Under the pieces are notes generated by a model, which worked only from the letters and a program-made list of their open reading frames with translations, did no database searches and was not told the DNA's origin. From assembly GCF_901472535.1 (NCBI RefSeq), contig NZ_LR590470.1:4216001-4280000 (forward strand): a DNA stretch of 64,000 nucleotides. Direction: 5' to 3'. Position 1 is the stretch's first letter, and every line of letters starts with the position of its first letter. Origin of the DNA: Sphingobacterium daejeonense. Lineage in GTDB: Bacteria > Bacteroidota > Bacteroidia > Sphingobacteriales > Sphingobacteriaceae. Below, one piece after another: positions 45,619-54,838 of this stretch. The position numbers and the translations under genes are program-made.

Positions 45619-47472
45619 TTAGAAAAGGAAATATCTCTGTGCCATTGGAATTTCTTTCATTGGCTCACACGTTGCTAATACTCCATTCACCGTTACCTCG
45701 TATGTATCTGGATTCACGACAATATTTGGTGTTGCACTATTATGAACCATATCCTTTTTCATTACTTTACGGCAATTTTTTACAGGCAAACTAGTTCTAA
45801 CCAAGTTTAATTTTCCAATGTTTCCATTATCAATTGATACCTTTGACACAAAGTTTAGACATACTTTAGGCAATGCTTTACCATAGCTACCAAACATTGG
45901 TTTGTATAGTACTGGCTGCGGAGTAGGGATTGAACCATTGGCGTCACCCATTTTAGAGCTCAAGATCATACCCCCTTTGATAATCAATTCAGGTTTCACA
46001 CCGAACATACTAGTCTTCCATAGAACTAGATCGGCATACTTTCCTTTTTCGATTGACCCTATATATTCATCAATTCCATGAGCCTTGGCAGGATTGATTG
46101 TATATTTAGCGATATACCGTTTTACTCTATAATTATCATTGTCCTTACCTTTGTCTTCAGGAAGAGGTCCACGTTGCACTTTCATTTTATGCGCTGTTTG
46201 AAAAGTTCTAGAGATCACCTCACCTACACGTCCCATTGCTTGGCTATCGGAACTCATGATTGAGAAGACACCCATGTCTTGGAAAATATCCTCTGCTGCC
46301 ATTGTTTGTGGGCGAATTCTAGAATCTGCAAAAGCTACGTCTTCTTTGATTTTCTTGTCTAAATGGTGAACAGCCATCAACATATCTAAGTGTTCATCTA
46401 CTGTATTTACAGTAAATGGTTTTGTAGGGTTAGTTGATGCTGGCAAAATATTAGGATACATAGCGATCTTAATAATGTCAGGTGCGTGCCCACCTCCTGC
46501 ACCTTCCGTATGGAAAGTATGGATTACACGTCCATCGATTGCAGCTACTGTATCTTCCAAGAAACCTGCTTCATTTAATGTATCTGTATGTATTGCAACT
46601 TGTACATCATATTTATCTGCTACTTTTAATGAAGCATCAATTGTTGCAGGTGTTGCTCCCCAATCTTCATGGATCTTTACCCCTAGAGCACCAGCTTCGA
46701 TTTGTTCTTCAATTGGTTTTGTTGTCGACACATTCCCTTTACCGAAGAAGCCCACATTTACAGGGATATTTTCGAATGCTTCTAACATTCTTTCGATATA
46801 CCATTTTCCTGGGGTTACGGTTGTTGCGTTAGTACCATCTGCTGGTCCTGTACCACCTCCAATAAAAGTGGTAACACCACTATATAAAGCAGCTTCTACT
46901 TGCTGTGGACTGATAAAGTGGATGTGAGTATCGATTCCTCCAGCCGTCAGAATATAACCTGCACCACTATGAACTTCTGTTGAAGCGCCAATTACCATTC
47001 CTTCGGTTACTCCTGCTTGGATATCTGGGTTACCTGCTTTTCCTACACCTACAATTTTTCCATCTTTAATACCGACGTCACCTTTTACAATTCCCCAGTG
47101 ATCAATTATGATAGCATTTGTAATAACGAAATCCAGAACCCCTTCATCTCTGAGTGCTCTTGCAGACTGGCCCATTCCATCACGGATTGTTTTACCACCA
47201 CCAAATTTGTTTTCTTCACCATATACATTGAAATCTTTTTCGATTTCAATAAATAGCTCGGTGTCTGCCAATCTCACTTTATCACCTGTTGTTGGTCCAA
47301 AAAGTGAAGCATATTTATCTCTTGGGATATGCAATACACCATCAATATATTTTACCGATGATTTATCTATACCTAATTTTTCTATTCCGAGTGCATCTAG
47401 ACGCATTGCTGCTGTTCCTGCTGCTGAAAGACCAACAACTTTGATCCACTCTCTTCTATTCCATGCTGCCAT
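45619..47472 (-). CDS. ureC: urease alpha subunit UreC with Tat-like N-terminal extension
   Basis: 617 aa catalytic subunit hydrolysing urea to ammonia and carbamate. All nickel-centre residues are present at a constant +49 offset from Klebsiella UreC: H183, H185, carbamylated K266, H268, H295, H321, H369, D409. The mobile-flap cysteine is replaced by V368 (MAVHHL; canonical MVCHHL). The first 49 residues are extra: R6-R7 in NRREWIKVVGLSAAGTAAM form a twin-arginine-type signal, absent from cytosolic ureases. No Met lies near the usual start (the nearest later one is M23), so an extension is required in any case. It suggests export of folded enzyme to the periplasm. Confidence 0.97.
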   Translation of the reverse strand: MAAWNRREWIKVVGLSAAGTAAMRLDALGIEKLGIDKSSVKYIDGVLHIPRDKYASLFGPTTGDKVRLADTELFIEIEKDFNVYGEENKFGGGKTIRDGMGQSARALRDEGVLDFVITNAIIIDHWGIVKGDVGIKDGKIVGVGKAGNPDIQAGVTEGMVIGASTEVHSGAGYILTAGGIDTHIHFISPQQVEAALYSGVTTFIGGGTGPADGTNATTVTPGKWYIERMLEAFENIPVNVGFFGKGNVSTTKPIEEQIEAGALGVKIHEDWGATPATIDASLKVADKYDVQVAIHTDTLNEAGFLEDTVAAIDGRVIHTFHTEGAGGGHAPDIIKIAMYPNILPASTNPTKPFTVNTVDEHLDMLMAVHHLDKKIKEDVAFADSRIRPQTMAAEDIFQDMGVFSIMSSDSQAMGRVGEVISRTFQTAHKMKVQRGPLPEDKGKDNDNYRVKRYIAKYTINPAKAHGIDEYIGSIEKGKYADLVLWKTSMFGVKPELIIKGGMILSSKMGDANGSIPTPQPVLYKPMFGSYGKALPKVCLNFVSKVSIDNGNIGKLNLVRTSLPVKNCRKVMKKDMVHNSATPNIVVNPDTYEVTVNGVLATCEPMKEIPMAQRYFLF

Positions 47473-47489
47473 GTTTTTTTCTTTAATGA

Positions 47490-47861
47490 TTATTTGGAAT
47501 TTCTATATTTCTGATCTTTAATTTTTGACATTGCTGCTGATTTTATCTTAGCATCTGTCACTTTACCGTTGGTCAAATTATTGAAGCCATATACTTCTTT
47601 GTTTCCACCAATATCCACAAGGATTACGTTTTTTTCTTCACCTGGTTCGAAACGGATTGCTGTACTGGCCGGGATATTCAAGCGCATACCGAATGCTTTT
47701 TCACGATCGAATGACAAAAATTTGTTAGCTTCAAAAAAATGATAATGAGAACCGATTTGAATAGGTCTGTCACCTTCATTTTTCACAGATATGCTCACTG
47801 TCTTATGACCTTCGTTAGCAATAATTTCTTCCTTTTTTAGGATGTATTCTCCTGGAATCAT
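47490..47861 (-). CDS. ureB: urease beta subunit UreB
   Basis: 123 aa. Begins MIPGEYILKKEEI and holds the family core VKNEGDRPIQIGSHYHFFEAN and FGMRLNIPASTAIRFEPGEE. The C-terminus extends slightly past the usual end with a lysine-rich tail (AMSKIKDQKY). A separate gene, not fused to ureA. It has no signal peptide, so if UreC is exported UreB would have to travel with it. Confidence 0.97.
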   Translation of the reverse strand: MIPGEYILKKEEIIANEGHKTVSISVKNEGDRPIQIGSHYHFFEANKFLSFDREKAFGMRLNIPASTAIRFEPGEEKNVILVDIGGNKEVYGFNNLTNGKVTDAKIKSAAMSKIKDQKYRNSK

Positions 47862-47879
47862 ATTCTTTAATTTAAAAGG

Positions 47880-48185
47880 TTATCGAATTGGGTTGTTAAC
47901 AGTTACTAATTTAGTTCCATCAGGGAACGTCACTTCAACTTGTATATCATATATCATTTCAGGAACTCCTTCCATTACCTGATTTTTTTTCAGGAGTTGG
48001 GTTCCAAATTCCATCAATTCTGCCACAGATTTCTTACCAACACGAGCTTCTTCAACAATCTGGGAACTGATATATGCAATGCTTTCTGGATAATTTAACT
48101 TAACTCCTTTTTGGAGCCTTTTTGCAGCTAGCTCTCCGGCTAGATACAACATCAACTTTTCAGTTTCTCTTGGTGTTAAACGCAT
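47880..48185 (-). CDS. ureA: urease gamma subunit UreA
   Basis: 101 aa. Standard UreA: MRLTPRETEKLMLYLAGELAAKR, LNYPESIAYIS, and the end block VEVTFPDGTKLVTVNNPI. It lies 75 bases after the porin gene on the same strand and 18 bases before ureB. A separate promoter in the short gap is not clear, so transcription from the porin promoter is likely. Confidence 0.98.
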   Translation of the reverse strand: MRLTPRETEKLMLYLAGELAAKRLQKGVKLNYPESIAYISSQIVEEARVGKKSVAELMEFGTQLLKKNQVMEGVPEMIYDIQVEVTFPDGTKLVTVNNPIR

Positions 48186-48259
48186 ATTTTCTTTAATAAA
48201 ATTTTCAAACTGTTTATGATTACAATACAGGAATAGTATAGTAGGCTCCTAATGAAACC

Positions 48260-49411
48260 CTATTGAACTGCTGTTTTATCTACTTCTATAATATTTTTAT
48301 GAGTTACTGTATTTCCCATATATCCTAGATAGAATCTGAGGTCTTGGGTCCTAAATGGCTTGTGCTGTAACGCGGCGAAGTAGGTATAATTAGTTCTGAA
48401 ATCATTACCTAATTCCTCATCATTATTGGATCCCGCAGTTTCAATTCCACCTTTTAGCGCGATTTCCCATTTATCTGCTAGAAATTGATCGTACCTAAGA
48501 ATTGCTGACTTGTAGACAACATCCTTTGCCAATGTTTTATTGGCACCTGTTCTTGCATAAAAGTCATTGATTACAGATGAACCAATCATCACATGGTCAA
48601 CTGCATAAAAGGAGTATTGAAGGTCCAAATAGATCATTTGGCGATCAGTCTTATATTTGTTTGCTAACGATACTGCGTGATTGATGTTGTTATTAGCGAA
48701 CTGAGAGATATTGTAGGACCATTTTGTATTGAATTTCTTATCGTCAAATGCTCCAATCCAAGTAAAGTATGCGCCTAGTGGAACTTTTGATGCTTCTAAA
48801 TCTCCGACAGCATATCCATTATCTGCCAACAGTCTATCAAAACTATGGTTAGATGTATTATAGATTTGAAGATTTAAGGAGTGATTGGGATTTACTTCAT
48901 AAGATAACATTCCTCCGACCACGAATAAATTGAGGATACGATCGACGTAGTCTGTGAACTTATATTCATAAATTGGGTTGTTTTCGAACTCATAACTACC
49001 TACAACTGCACTTTGTTTTCCCAAAGTAACGGCCCATTTATTATCCTTACCGAATTTATATTTTAGGAATGCGAAATCTAATGCAGCTGATCCATTATCT
49101 TGGGATGTTGGTGCAAAAGATCTATTCAATCTGAACCTTACTTTATATGACAAGCGCTCATTGTATTCTCCCCCCATCAAAATTCGAGCTTCATCGAGGT
49201 TTGCATTCAATTTGTTGTTGTCATTTCCTATATTATTAGCATTTAAACCCGCTCTTAACAGTACGTCGAGGTTAAATAGTTTAGAGGCATTTGGTTCATT
49301 TATTATGGTATCTTGAACCGCATCATTCTTTAATGAATCGACGGGTTCATTTGCATTTGTGTTTTGCAGAAACAGGCTAGAAATAAAGGCTATAAGTAGA
49401 TGTTTTTTCAT
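48260..49411 (-). CDS. outer-membrane porin (phosphate-selective porin O/P-like)
   Basis: 383 aa. A signal peptide (residues 1-20, MKKHLLIAFISSLFLQNTNA) is followed by a beta-barrel with alternating strands (YNERLSYKVRFRLNRSF; KYKFGKDNKWAVTLGKQSAVVGSYEF; YFAALQHKPFRTQDLRFYLGY). This matches the OprO/OprP-like porins of Bacteroidota. It lies between the two-component genes and ureA, so urea, or another small solute tied to urease, is a plausible cargo. Its own promoter with three direct repeats lies at 49432-49487. Confidence 0.8.
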   Translation of the reverse strand: MKKHLLIAFISSLFLQNTNANEPVDSLKNDAVQDTIINEPNASKLFNLDVLLRAGLNANNIGNDNNKLNANLDEARILMGGEYNERLSYKVRFRLNRSFAPTSQDNGSAALDFAFLKYKFGKDNKWAVTLGKQSAVVGSYEFENNPIYEYKFTDYVDRILNLFVVGGMLSYEVNPNHSLNLQIYNTSNHSFDRLLADNGYAVGDLEASKVPLGAYFTWIGAFDDKKFNTKWSYNISQFANNNINHAVSLANKYKTDRQMIYLDLQYSFYAVDHVMIGSSVINDFYARTGANKTLAKDVVYKSAILRYDQFLADKWEIALKGGIETAGSNNDEELGNDFRTNYTYFAALQHKPFRTQDLRFYLGYMGNTVTHKNIIEVDKTAVQ

Positions 49412-49431
49412 GTTGAAATATTCAGTATGAC

Positions 49432-49487
49432 CAAATATAGTTTCAACATATAAAAATGAAATTAGCCTGAAATTAGAGCGAGATTAG
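49432..49487 (-). promoter_or_regulatory. promoter with three 11-bp-spaced direct repeats (candidate OmpR-type operator)
   Basis: On the plus strand GAAATTAG (49458-49465), GAAATTAG (49469-49476) and GAGATTAG (49480-49487) are spaced exactly 11 bases; read on the minus strand as CTAAT-C/T-TC. The last overlaps the kinase stop codon. A perfect TATATTTG minus-7 box is at 49432-49439, and the repeat nearest the gene covers the minus-33 region. OmpR/PhoB-type regulators bind such tandem repeats, and one is encoded directly upstream. Confidence 0.6.
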
Positions 49488-50866
49488 AAAGATGGTTTGG
49501 GGATTTTTACGGTAACGGTTGTTCCTTTATTCTCCAAGGATTCCAAAATCAATTGGGCATCATGTAGAATAAAAATATTGCGCGCTAGGACTAATCCGAG
49601 TCCATTTCCATAGATTTCACCGACATTAGATGCTCTAAAGAAAGAATAGTAAATATTGGGTTGATCTTGAGTTGGGATTCCTATTCCTTCATCGGTTATT
49701 TTAATAATGACATTAAATTGATCATACTCCAGTAATACCCTTACCGGTTTGTCATTTCCATATTTGATTGCATTTGATAAAATATTGGAGAAAGCAATGT
49801 AAAAAAGGTCTGGATTTGCTTTGACCAACAAGTCATCACTATCTTCGGGAATATTTGTTAGGTCAAATCGGACCTTACTTTTGGAATTCAGTTCGGTTTC
49901 TGTTTTTATTACTTCGTAAATTAATTCGTCAATTCTCACAGGAAGTATATCCCTGATCTTTCTTTGGCTCCCCAGACTGGACATTACCAAAAGATCCTTA
50001 ATCATCAATTTCATTCTATTGGTATGATGGATAATGGTATCGATGGAATGATATGCTTCATGAGAAGAGTCTAAATTCATTTGAGCCAACTCAGCCTCCC
50101 CCCCAATGATTGTGAGTGGAGTTCTTAAAGAATGAGATGCATTTCCAATAAAACTTTTTTGTAATTGTACTGCAATATCCAGACGGTCTAACATAGAATT
50201 ATAATTGCTGTAAAGTTGATCTATTTCATCACCTTCACTGCTAAATTTATTTTTGAGCCGATGGTCAAGTGTTGCAATATTTACCTTTTCCAACTCATCG
50301 TTCAAAACTTTTAGAGGGTTCAATATTCTATTTGCAAAGTAAAATGCAAGGCCAATTATCAGCATAAAGGATATAAGTCCTCCTGTGACTAATGTTCTAT
50401 CCAGATCGGCCTGTTCACCATGTCCATAATCATCTATTCCTTCGGAAATAACTAATAGATTTTCAGAATGGAGGCGATCCTCAAAAAATAATGCGACATA
50501 GGATACCTTTCCATGCAAGTATGTTGCCTTTCCTTGTTCAATTGCTGTGGTGTAGAATTCTGCTGGCATCGGCAATTCAGGCTTTATCCTCAATTGTTTG
50601 CTTCCTTTGACAATTCTTAACAAGTAATCATTTCCTTCGGATAATTGACGCAGGTATTTTCTTTTTACTTCATAATAAATTTGGTTATTATAGGCATCAT
50701 TCTGAATAGTATGACCGCCAACTATTCTAGCATTTTCTTCAAGCCTATGGAAAAATTTAGTTTGAAGACTATCCCTGGTAAAATAGGACACATAATAAGC
50801 GAATAATGCAATAAGGCTAATTGCAATAATTGAAAAGGTTAATATAATTTTTACCTTAATTTTCAT
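49484..50866 (-). CDS. two-component sensor histidine kinase
   Basis: 460 aa. Two membrane helices (about 7-28 and 160-178) flank a periplasmic sensor of about 130 residues without a recognised domain. HAMP (about 180-232), HisKA with the phosphorylated H245 in GNASHSLRTPLTIIGGEAE, and HATPase_c with NAIKYGN, DEGIGIP and GNGLGLVLARNI follow. All catalytic boxes are intact. It overlaps its response-regulator gene by 11 bases and precedes the porin and urease genes, so it probably senses urea, nickel, pH or a nitrogen signal in the periplasm. Confidence 0.93.
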   Translation of the reverse strand: MKIKVKIILTFSIIAISLIALFAYYVSYFTRDSLQTKFFHRLEENARIVGGHTIQNDAYNNQIYYEVKRKYLRQLSEGNDYLLRIVKGSKQLRIKPELPMPAEFYTTAIEQGKATYLHGKVSYVALFFEDRLHSENLLVISEGIDDYGHGEQADLDRTLVTGGLISFMLIIGLAFYFANRILNPLKVLNDELEKVNIATLDHRLKNKFSSEGDEIDQLYSNYNSMLDRLDIAVQLQKSFIGNASHSLRTPLTIIGGEAELAQMNLDSSHEAYHSIDTIIHHTNRMKLMIKDLLVMSSLGSQRKIRDILPVRIDELIYEVIKTETELNSKSKVRFDLTNIPEDSDDLLVKANPDLFYIAFSNILSNAIKYGNDKPVRVLLEYDQFNVIIKITDEGIGIPTQDQPNIYYSFFRASNVGEIYGNGLGLVLARNIFILHDAQLILESLENKGTTVTVKIPKPSF

Positions 50867-51536
50867 TTCTCATCACATACCCCATTCCAATTACCGTATG
50901 GATGAGTTTATTTTCAAAATTCTTATCTATTTTTTTACGTAAATAATTGACATACACATCGACTACATTGGTATTCATGCTCACATCCATTTCCCAAACC
51001 GCTTCCAATATATCCATTCTTGAAATCACCTTATTCCTATTGACCATCATATATTCCAATAATCTAAATTCTGTGGCAGTTAATATGATTGCTTTTCCGT
51101 TTCGGGAAACGCTTTTACTTGCTCTATCCAGGATAAGATCATCTAATTGAATAAGATGCTGAGTGGAATTATTGTTGGATACTTTTCGAAGTTGTCGATG
51201 AATTCTAGCTTTTAACTCTTCTAATATAAAGGGCTTTGTCATGTAATCATCTGCGTCGCGATTAAATGCTTCAACGACATCCTCTGTTTGATCAAGAGCT
51301 GTTAAGATTAAGATAGGGACATCCGTATCAAATTTCCTAATTTGTCGGCAAACATCTAATCCATTCATATTAGGGAGCATGACGTCCAAAATGATCAGGT
51401 CAAATTTCTTTGAGCTGGCAATTTTCAGACCACTCAAGCCATCCATAGCCACAGTAATCTGAAAATCTTCATATTTCAGTCCTCTTTGAATTAAAGAGAT
51501 TACTGAACTTTCATCTTCTACTAATAATAGTTCCAA
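50856..51536 (-). CDS. OmpR/PhoB-type response regulator
   Basis: 226 aa. Receiver domain with D51 in LIILDVMLPNMNGLD, conserved T and K (ILTALDQ; DDYMTKPF), and a C-terminal winged helix (LTATEFRLLEYMMVN; VVDVYVNYLRKKID). First gene of the urease run. Three AT-rich 11-bp-spaced TTTAG/TTTTA repeats just upstream (about 51581-51612) loosely resemble the porin-promoter repeats and could mean autoregulation. Confidence 0.94.
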   Translation of the reverse strand: MELLLVEDESSVISLIQRGLKYEDFQITVAMDGLSGLKIASSKKFDLIILDVMLPNMNGLDVCRQIRKFDTDVPILILTALDQTEDVVEAFNRDADDYMTKPFILEELKARIHRQLRKVSNNNSTQHLIQLDDLILDRASKSVSRNGKAIILTATEFRLLEYMMVNRNKVISRMDILEAVWEMDVSMNTNVVDVYVNYLRKKIDKNFENKLIHTVIGMGYVMRNEN

Positions 51537-51646
51537 TAGTTAATGCAATATTTAAAAACGGGTACGGTAATAAATATACAAAATTTAGAAAATTTTTAGC
51601 TTAAATTTTAAATTTAGTGATGTTCACCACAATCAAAAAGAAAAAA

Positions 51647-53176
51647 TTATCCTTGCGACAGAATCTCTTTCGCCTCTGTATCTTCTAGTCTATCTATTTC
51701 AGAATTCAGTAATTTCAACATTTTATCTTGAACCTTTTTATATTTAGGATTACCATAAATATTTTTGAGTTCCTTAGGATCACTTTTTAGATCAAATAAT
51801 TCCCAACCATCCACTCGTTTATAAAAACGGATTAATTTATATCGTCCATCACTTACTCCAAAATGCGGGGATACAGCGTGTTCCCCATTTTCGTAATAAT
51901 GATAGAAGATTTGGTCTTGAATATTCTTTTTCTTTCCATTCAGTAATGATAAGAAAGATTTACCTTGAATGTCCTTAGGAATTTTGGTTCCAGCCAGTTC
52001 CAAAAATGTTGGGGCTATATCGACTACTGATACCATTCCTTCGATCTTAGAATTAGGTTTTATCAATCCTGGCATCTTCATCAACATGGGTGTGCGGAAA
52101 GATTCTTCGTACATAAATCTTTTATCAAACCAGCCATGCTCACCCATATAGAATCCTTGATCGGATAAATATAGTACTAAGGTATTATCATCGAGTTTAT
52201 TTTCTTTCAGATAATCTAGTACCCTTCCTATATTTCTATCCATTGATTCTGCCGTATTGAGATAGTCGACCATATAACGATGATATTTCCACTCTGCAAG
52301 TTCTTTTCCGCTGAGTTTATCATGTTTTAGTTTTTCATAGATTGGTTTATAATAGTCAACATATGCTTTGAACTGCTCGTCATTCATTCTTTTAAAATTT
52401 CCATCTTCCCTCATTTTTTCAATGTTTTCGAACATTTTGAGGTCATAGCCCATTTGCATATCTTTATCTATGCTCATTTCTTGTACTGCTGCAGCTTTTC
52501 TTGTTGAGTAGTCATCATAGAATGTTTCTGGGATGGGAATTTCCTTGTTATCATTTTTCCCAAAGTCTTCAATTGCAGGCATCCAGGTTCTGTGTGTATT
52601 TTTATGGCCAATAATTAGGCAGAATGGTTCCTTTTTATCTTGTGTATCTAACCAATCCAATGCTCTGTCAGTCACTATATCTGCCACATATCCTTCTTCT
52701 CGATCTTGTATTTCTCCTTCACCATTTTTACTGCTGATAAAGTCGGGGTTAAAATAATGACCTTGACCTGGGAGTATGCTATAATAATCAAATCCTTCTA
52801 ATTTACGGCCGAGATGAATTTTACCAATCCAAGCTGTTTGATATCCATTGTTATGCAGTTCTTTGACAAAAGAGTTTTGACCATGGTTGAAGTTGGATGT
52901 TTCATTGTCTTTAAAACCGTTTTTGTTACTATACTTTCCTGTTAACAAGCTTGCACGACTAGGTCCACAGATTGAGTTTGTGACATATCCTTTAGTGAAA
53001 GTTGCACCTTCACTTGCTATACGGTCAAGATTTGGGGTATTTGCTATTTTGGATCCATAGGCTCCTATTGTCTGATAAGAATGGTCATCAGAAATAATAA
53101 CTACAATGTTAGGTTTGTTTTGAGCAAATGCACAAAAACTGAGCATGCATACGCATAGGATAGATAGAATTCGCAT
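51647..53176 (-). CDS. S1 family sulfatase
   Basis: 509 aa. A signal peptide (1-18) is followed by the alkaline-phosphatase-fold sulfatase domain. The formylglycine site is C70 in CGPSRASLLTGK (CxPSR type). Metal-binding DD occurs in VVIISDDHSYQ, with GKIHLG, and the late YLSDQGFYMGEHGWFDKRF block. The short C-terminal domain is typical. It resembles GlcNAc-6-sulfatase/mucin-desulfating-like enzymes, but the substrate is not certain. A close paralogue lies directly upstream (53189-54713), 12 bases away. Confidence 0.9.
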   Translation of the reverse strand: MRILSILCVCMLSFCAFAQNKPNIVVIISDDHSYQTIGAYGSKIANTPNLDRIASEGATFTKGYVTNSICGPSRASLLTGKYSNKNGFKDNETSNFNHGQNSFVKELHNNGYQTAWIGKIHLGRKLEGFDYYSILPGQGHYFNPDFISSKNGEGEIQDREEGYVADIVTDRALDWLDTQDKKEPFCLIIGHKNTHRTWMPAIEDFGKNDNKEIPIPETFYDDYSTRKAAAVQEMSIDKDMQMGYDLKMFENIEKMREDGNFKRMNDEQFKAYVDYYKPIYEKLKHDKLSGKELAEWKYHRYMVDYLNTAESMDRNIGRVLDYLKENKLDDNTLVLYLSDQGFYMGEHGWFDKRFMYEESFRTPMLMKMPGLIKPNSKIEGMVSVVDIAPTFLELAGTKIPKDIQGKSFLSLLNGKKKNIQDQIFYHYYENGEHAVSPHFGVSDGRYKLIRFYKRVDGWELFDLKSDPKELKNIYGNPKYKKVQDKMLKLLNSEIDRLEDTEAKEILSQG

Positions 53177-53188
53177 GTATAATATTGT

Positions 53189-54713
53189 TTAGGAAGCTTC
53201 AAATATAAGCATTGCTTCGGAATCCTCTTGCTTTTGGATTTCCAATTTTAATTTCTTCATCATTCTTTTTTGTAGGCTTGAATGTTTAGGATCGTTATAT
53301 AAGTTTTTCATTTCTCTGGGATCCAGAGATAAATCATATAGTTCCCAAGCATTTACTTTATTGTAGAATCGAATAAGTTTATACCTGCCGTCACTTACTC
53401 CGAAATGAGGAGATACATTATGTATTCCATCTTCATAATAATGATAGTATAGAATATCCCTTTTTCCTTTTCCTCCTTCAATTATTGATTTAAACGACTC
53501 TCCCTGAATTTCTTGTGGCACTTCTACTCCGGCTATTTCAAGCATAGTGGGGGCTATATCTACCGTCATTAACAGATCATTTACTTCTCTTGATTTATTA
53601 ATTTTTTGAGGATATCGCATTATCATAGGGGTCCTAAATGACTCTTCATACATAAATCTTTTGTCAAACCATCCATGTTCACCCATGTAAAAACCCTGAT
53701 CAGACATGTAAATGACGATTGTATTATCACTAAGATTTTTGTCATCCAAATAATCCAGAACCTTTCCTATATTTCGATCCATTGACTCAGCAGTATTTAG
53801 GTAATCGATCATATATCTTTGGTACTTCCATTCGGTCAGTTCCTTACGGTTTTTAAACTGATGGTTATCATAATCCTTTTTAACCTTAGCATAATATTCT
53901 CTGTATTTCTGTTTATCATCGATATCCATTCGATAGAAATTATGCTCTTTGTTTCTTTCTTCTTCTGATTTAAAAATTTTTAAATCGTAGTCCAGTAGTA
54001 GATCTTTACTGATTTGCATTTCTTGGATTTTTGCTGCTTCCCGTTTATCATAATTATCATAGAAATTTTCTGGCAAAGGGAATTTTTTATGGTCGTTTTT
54101 TCCAAAATCCTGCGGGTCGGGGTGCCAACTTCTATGCGTTGCTTTATGTCCCAAAATCAAGCAGAAGGGTTTATCCTTATTTAATGTATTTAACCAATTG
54201 ATTGCTTTTTCAGAAATAATATCTGACACATATCCTTTTTCAATTCTTAATTCACCTTTTTGGTTTTTTAAATTCCGGATTGAAATATGATCCCTGATTG
54301 ATAAGTACATCAAAATAGTCAAATCCTTCTAGTGTATCTCCAAGGTGCTGTTTGCCTATCCAAGAAGTGCTGTATCCTGCTTTTCTCAATTCTTTGGCGA
54401 ATGAATTTTGGCTATGGTCAAAGTGTGATTTTTCATTTTCCTTATAGCCATTTTTATGGCTGTATTTCCCAGTCAATAAACTTGCACGACTTGGTCCACA
54501 CAATGAATTGTTTACATAAGCTCTATTGAACAATATCCCTTCTTTAGCAATTCGATCAATATTGGGTGTGCTTGCTATTTTCGATCCATAAGCAGATATG
54601 GTTTGATAGGAATGATCATCAGAAACGATAATGATAATATTAGGTTTTTGCTGCGCAATTAAGGCACTGAAAGACAACAAACTAAGAGTTAGAAAGGTTA
54701 AAAACTTGTACAT
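53189..54713 (-). pseudogene. S1 family sulfatase, frameshifted (tandem paralogue)
   Basis: Signal peptide (MYKFLTFLTLSLLSFSALIA) and N-terminal sulfatase half with the formylglycine motif CGPSRASLLTGK lie in one frame (to 54252). The second half, from KNQKGELRIEKGYVSDI to the SDQGFYMGEHGWFDK block, lies in the other (to 53189). They join when the run of six T at 54264-54269 (plus strand) is shortened to five, giving YFNPEFKNQKGE and 507 aa, matching the 509-aa neighbour. The two are clear tandem duplicates. As given it is non-functional, but a sequencing error is likely. Confidence 0.88.
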
Positions 54714-54838
54714 AAGATTAAATATACGATTTCAATGGTAATATTGACACTTTTAAAGATGACAGAAAATGAATAAAATTCTAGTTGAACAAATTTGTAT
54801 AATCAATAAAAAAGAGGACTTTTGCCATATAATTCCCA

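Noticed and set aside
53189..54322. A separate cytosolic sulfatase starting at 54322
   Set aside because: It lacks the formylglycine site, which lies in the adjoining frame; joining the two gives a normal sulfatase.
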